A stretch of 7,498 nucleotides of DNA from Opitutus sp. GAS368 (GTDB lineage Bacteria; Verrucomicrobiota; Verrucomicrobiia; Opitutales; Opitutaceae): NCBI GenBank assembly GCA_945861235.1, contig CAMATV010000161.1, positions 1 to 7,498 on the forward strand. The letters run 5' to 3'. Under the pieces are notes generated by a model. That model was not told where the DNA came from. It saw only the letters and a program-made list of their open reading frames with translations, and ran no database searches. Positions 6,634 through 7,498 of the stretch are shown one piece after another. The first letter of the stretch is position 1. Each line of letters begins with the position of its first letter. The translations under genes were made by a program, and so were the position numbers.

Positions 6634-7049
6634 GAAGCCCAGATTTTGGAGTCATGGCGGTATTGCGTCAGCGAGTGATCAGAATCGGAATTCCGGATAC
6701 GACAGGCAACCGATGGGCTGTCCCGGCGCTCAATTCCGGATAGCCAAAGGCCGCGGATCGCTATCACAGGACAGCGACGGACCGTCTTCCGCGCAAAAAG
6801 CGGTCAGGTTTGGTTCGCCCCCTGTCTCCTGCTCAAAACGGTCTCCTCTCTCTGAAAATCGCAAAAAACGCCTCAACCTATGCCAGAAGGTCTGAACTTC
6901 GGATCGGCTGCTGCGGCAAACTACAGGCCGAGCCGAACGTGGAGAGACTCGGGAAAGGATTCGATTACAAGCGTGGCCATCGTGAGAGAATCGTATCAGA
7001 ACGGACTTTGCTCGGTGAGCCCTGGTGTCGAACTCGGTGCGCTCTGTGA
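6634..7049. other. Intergenic stretch without a credible gene
   Basis: Several 60-90 codon frames cross this stretch on both strands, but they overlap one another, lack ribosome sites, and their translations have no recognisable motif. Base composition is visibly less GC-rich than in the genes on either side. It contains the AATTCCGGATA pair and a weak hairpin (CGGCT-CGGC against GCCG-AGCCG, 6905-6935). The 10-mer GGTCAGGTTT occurs at 6599-6608 and again at 6802-6811. I see no tRNA, CRISPR or insertion-sequence end. Confidence 0.5.
6689..6742. repeat. AATTCCGGATA direct repeat flanking a small hairpin
   Basis: AATTCCGGATA occurs at 6689-6699 and again at 6732-6742, a perfect 11-bp direct repeat with starts 43 bp apart. 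Between the copies GACAG (6701-6705) and CTGTC (6718-6722) can pair. The left copy overlaps the palindrome CGGAATTCCG (6686-6695). This could be a regulator-binding pair, a small duplication, or relics of a mobile repeat. No gene start lies close enough to assign a target. Confidence 0.45.
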
Positions 7050-7067
7050 CATTTTTTTAAAAAAGTG
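7050..7067. terminator. AT palindrome after the beta-propeller gene
   Basis: T7 is followed directly by A6 (7052-7064), bracketed by CA and TG, making a near-perfect self-complementary block. It lies 11 nt beyond the stop codon of the minus-strand beta-propeller gene, so that gene's transcript would run into a U6 tract. Upstream of the tract on that strand there is only a weak stem (GCGG/CCGC), so intrinsic termination is a guess. Confidence 0.35.
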
Positions 7068-7078
7068 ATGGATGCGGG

Positions 7079-7498
7079 CTAGCCGACCGCGACCAATGAA
7101 TTCAGCGTGCGGAAATAAAGCTGCCCCTCCGAGATGGCGGGGGTGGCCATCGCGGGTTCCTCAAGGCGATTGACGGCGAGCTTCCGATACTCCGGGCCAG
7201 CGGCGATCACATGCACGTCGCCTTCCTCGCTGGTGCAGTAGATTTTGCCATCTCCGGCCACCGGCGACGCCGAAAAGCCGGCGGCGACGGGCACCACGCG
7301 CTCCTGATAGTGCGCCTTGCCGTCCCGAGCGTCCATGCACTTCAGGATGCCGGCGTTCGACCCGCAGTAGAGCAGGTCGCGGTAAACGAGCGGGGTTTGG
7401 ATGTAGATACCGCTCTTCTGATCGGACCACGCGACGAACGGGCTCGAGGTCTCGCCGGCCGCTGGCGTGATGTCGCCCTTCGCGCCAGGGCGGATCGC
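7079..7498 (-). CDS. PQQ-like (BamB-type) beta-propeller protein, C-terminal part
   Basis: The frame is open from the right edge of the window to the stop at 7081-7079, giving the last 139 residues; the internal Met at 7336 is not the true start. The sequence shows repeating propeller blades: PLVYRDLLYCGSNAGILKC then MDARDGKAHYQERV; SASPVAGDGKIYCTSEEGDV then HVIAAG; and ATPAISEGQLYFRTLNSLVA. This 'x-P-x-(V/I)-x-x-(G/D)-x-(I/L)-Y' pattern followed by 'G-x-(L/V)-x-x-(I/L)-(D/A)' is typical of PQQ-like/BamB-like WD-style repeats. Such proteins in Verrucomicrobia and Planctomycetes are usually exported and act as scaffolds, or as dehydrogenases when PQQ residues are present; neither can be decided from this fragment. 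Its 5' end and any signal peptide lie outside the window. Confidence 0.9.
   Translation of the reverse strand, partial: AIRPGAKGDITPAAGETSSPFVAWSDQKSGIYIQTPLVYRDLLYCGSNAGILKCMDARDGKAHYQERVVPVAAGFSASPVAGDGKIYCTSEEGDVHVIAAGPEYRKLAVNRLEEPAMATPAISEGQLYFRTLNSLVAVG

Noticed and set aside
6880..7068. A 62-codon plus-strand frame and its overlapping neighbours in the last intergenic region.
   Set aside because: No ribosome site, no motif, ends in the AT tract, and competes with other overlapping frames of equal quality.

Overview
The window is GC-rich, double-stranded bacterial DNA. The gene set suggests the Verrucomicrobiota, most likely near the Opitutaceae: a large TonB-dependent receptor of the type expanded there, an exported formylglycine sulfatase, an exported BPL_N-domain protein and a PQQ-type beta-propeller protein. 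This is an inference from gene content; there is no rRNA or marker gene to confirm it.

Layout. 1-2655 (+) is the 3' part of a TonB-dependent receptor whose start lies outside the window. 2656-3178 has no intact gene but holds the last ~44 codons of a second TonB receptor (2813-2944), closed by a 10-bp hairpin at its stop codon. 3179-4465 (-) is a secreted sulfatase that converges on the receptor. 4466-4979 has no intact gene; on the minus strand it carries frameshifted pieces resembling the Arg-I region of a tyrosine recombinase, and beside them a ~91-nt two-tier inverted repeat. 4980-5691 (+) is a two-gene MNT-HEPN (HI0073/HI0074, MntA/HepT-like) toxin-antitoxin module with a 14-nt overlap. 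5774-6574 (+) is an exported BPL_N / glutamine-amidotransferase-like protein followed by a hairpin. 6575-7078 has no credible gene but holds short repeats and an AT palindrome. 7079-7498 (-) is the C-terminal part of a beta-propeller protein that runs off the right edge.

How the parts may work together. The receptor (TonB-powered uptake across the outer membrane) and the sulfatase (removal of sulfate esters) fit use of sulfated glycans or other sulfate esters, but nothing here fixes the substrate. The MNT-HEPN pair looks functionally unrelated to its neighbours. Its position beside a decayed integrase-like fragment and a large structured repeat suggests an accessory insertion. The best leads are the integrase-like debris, the structured repeat next to the toxin-antitoxin pair, and the receptor tail left behind the intact receptor.
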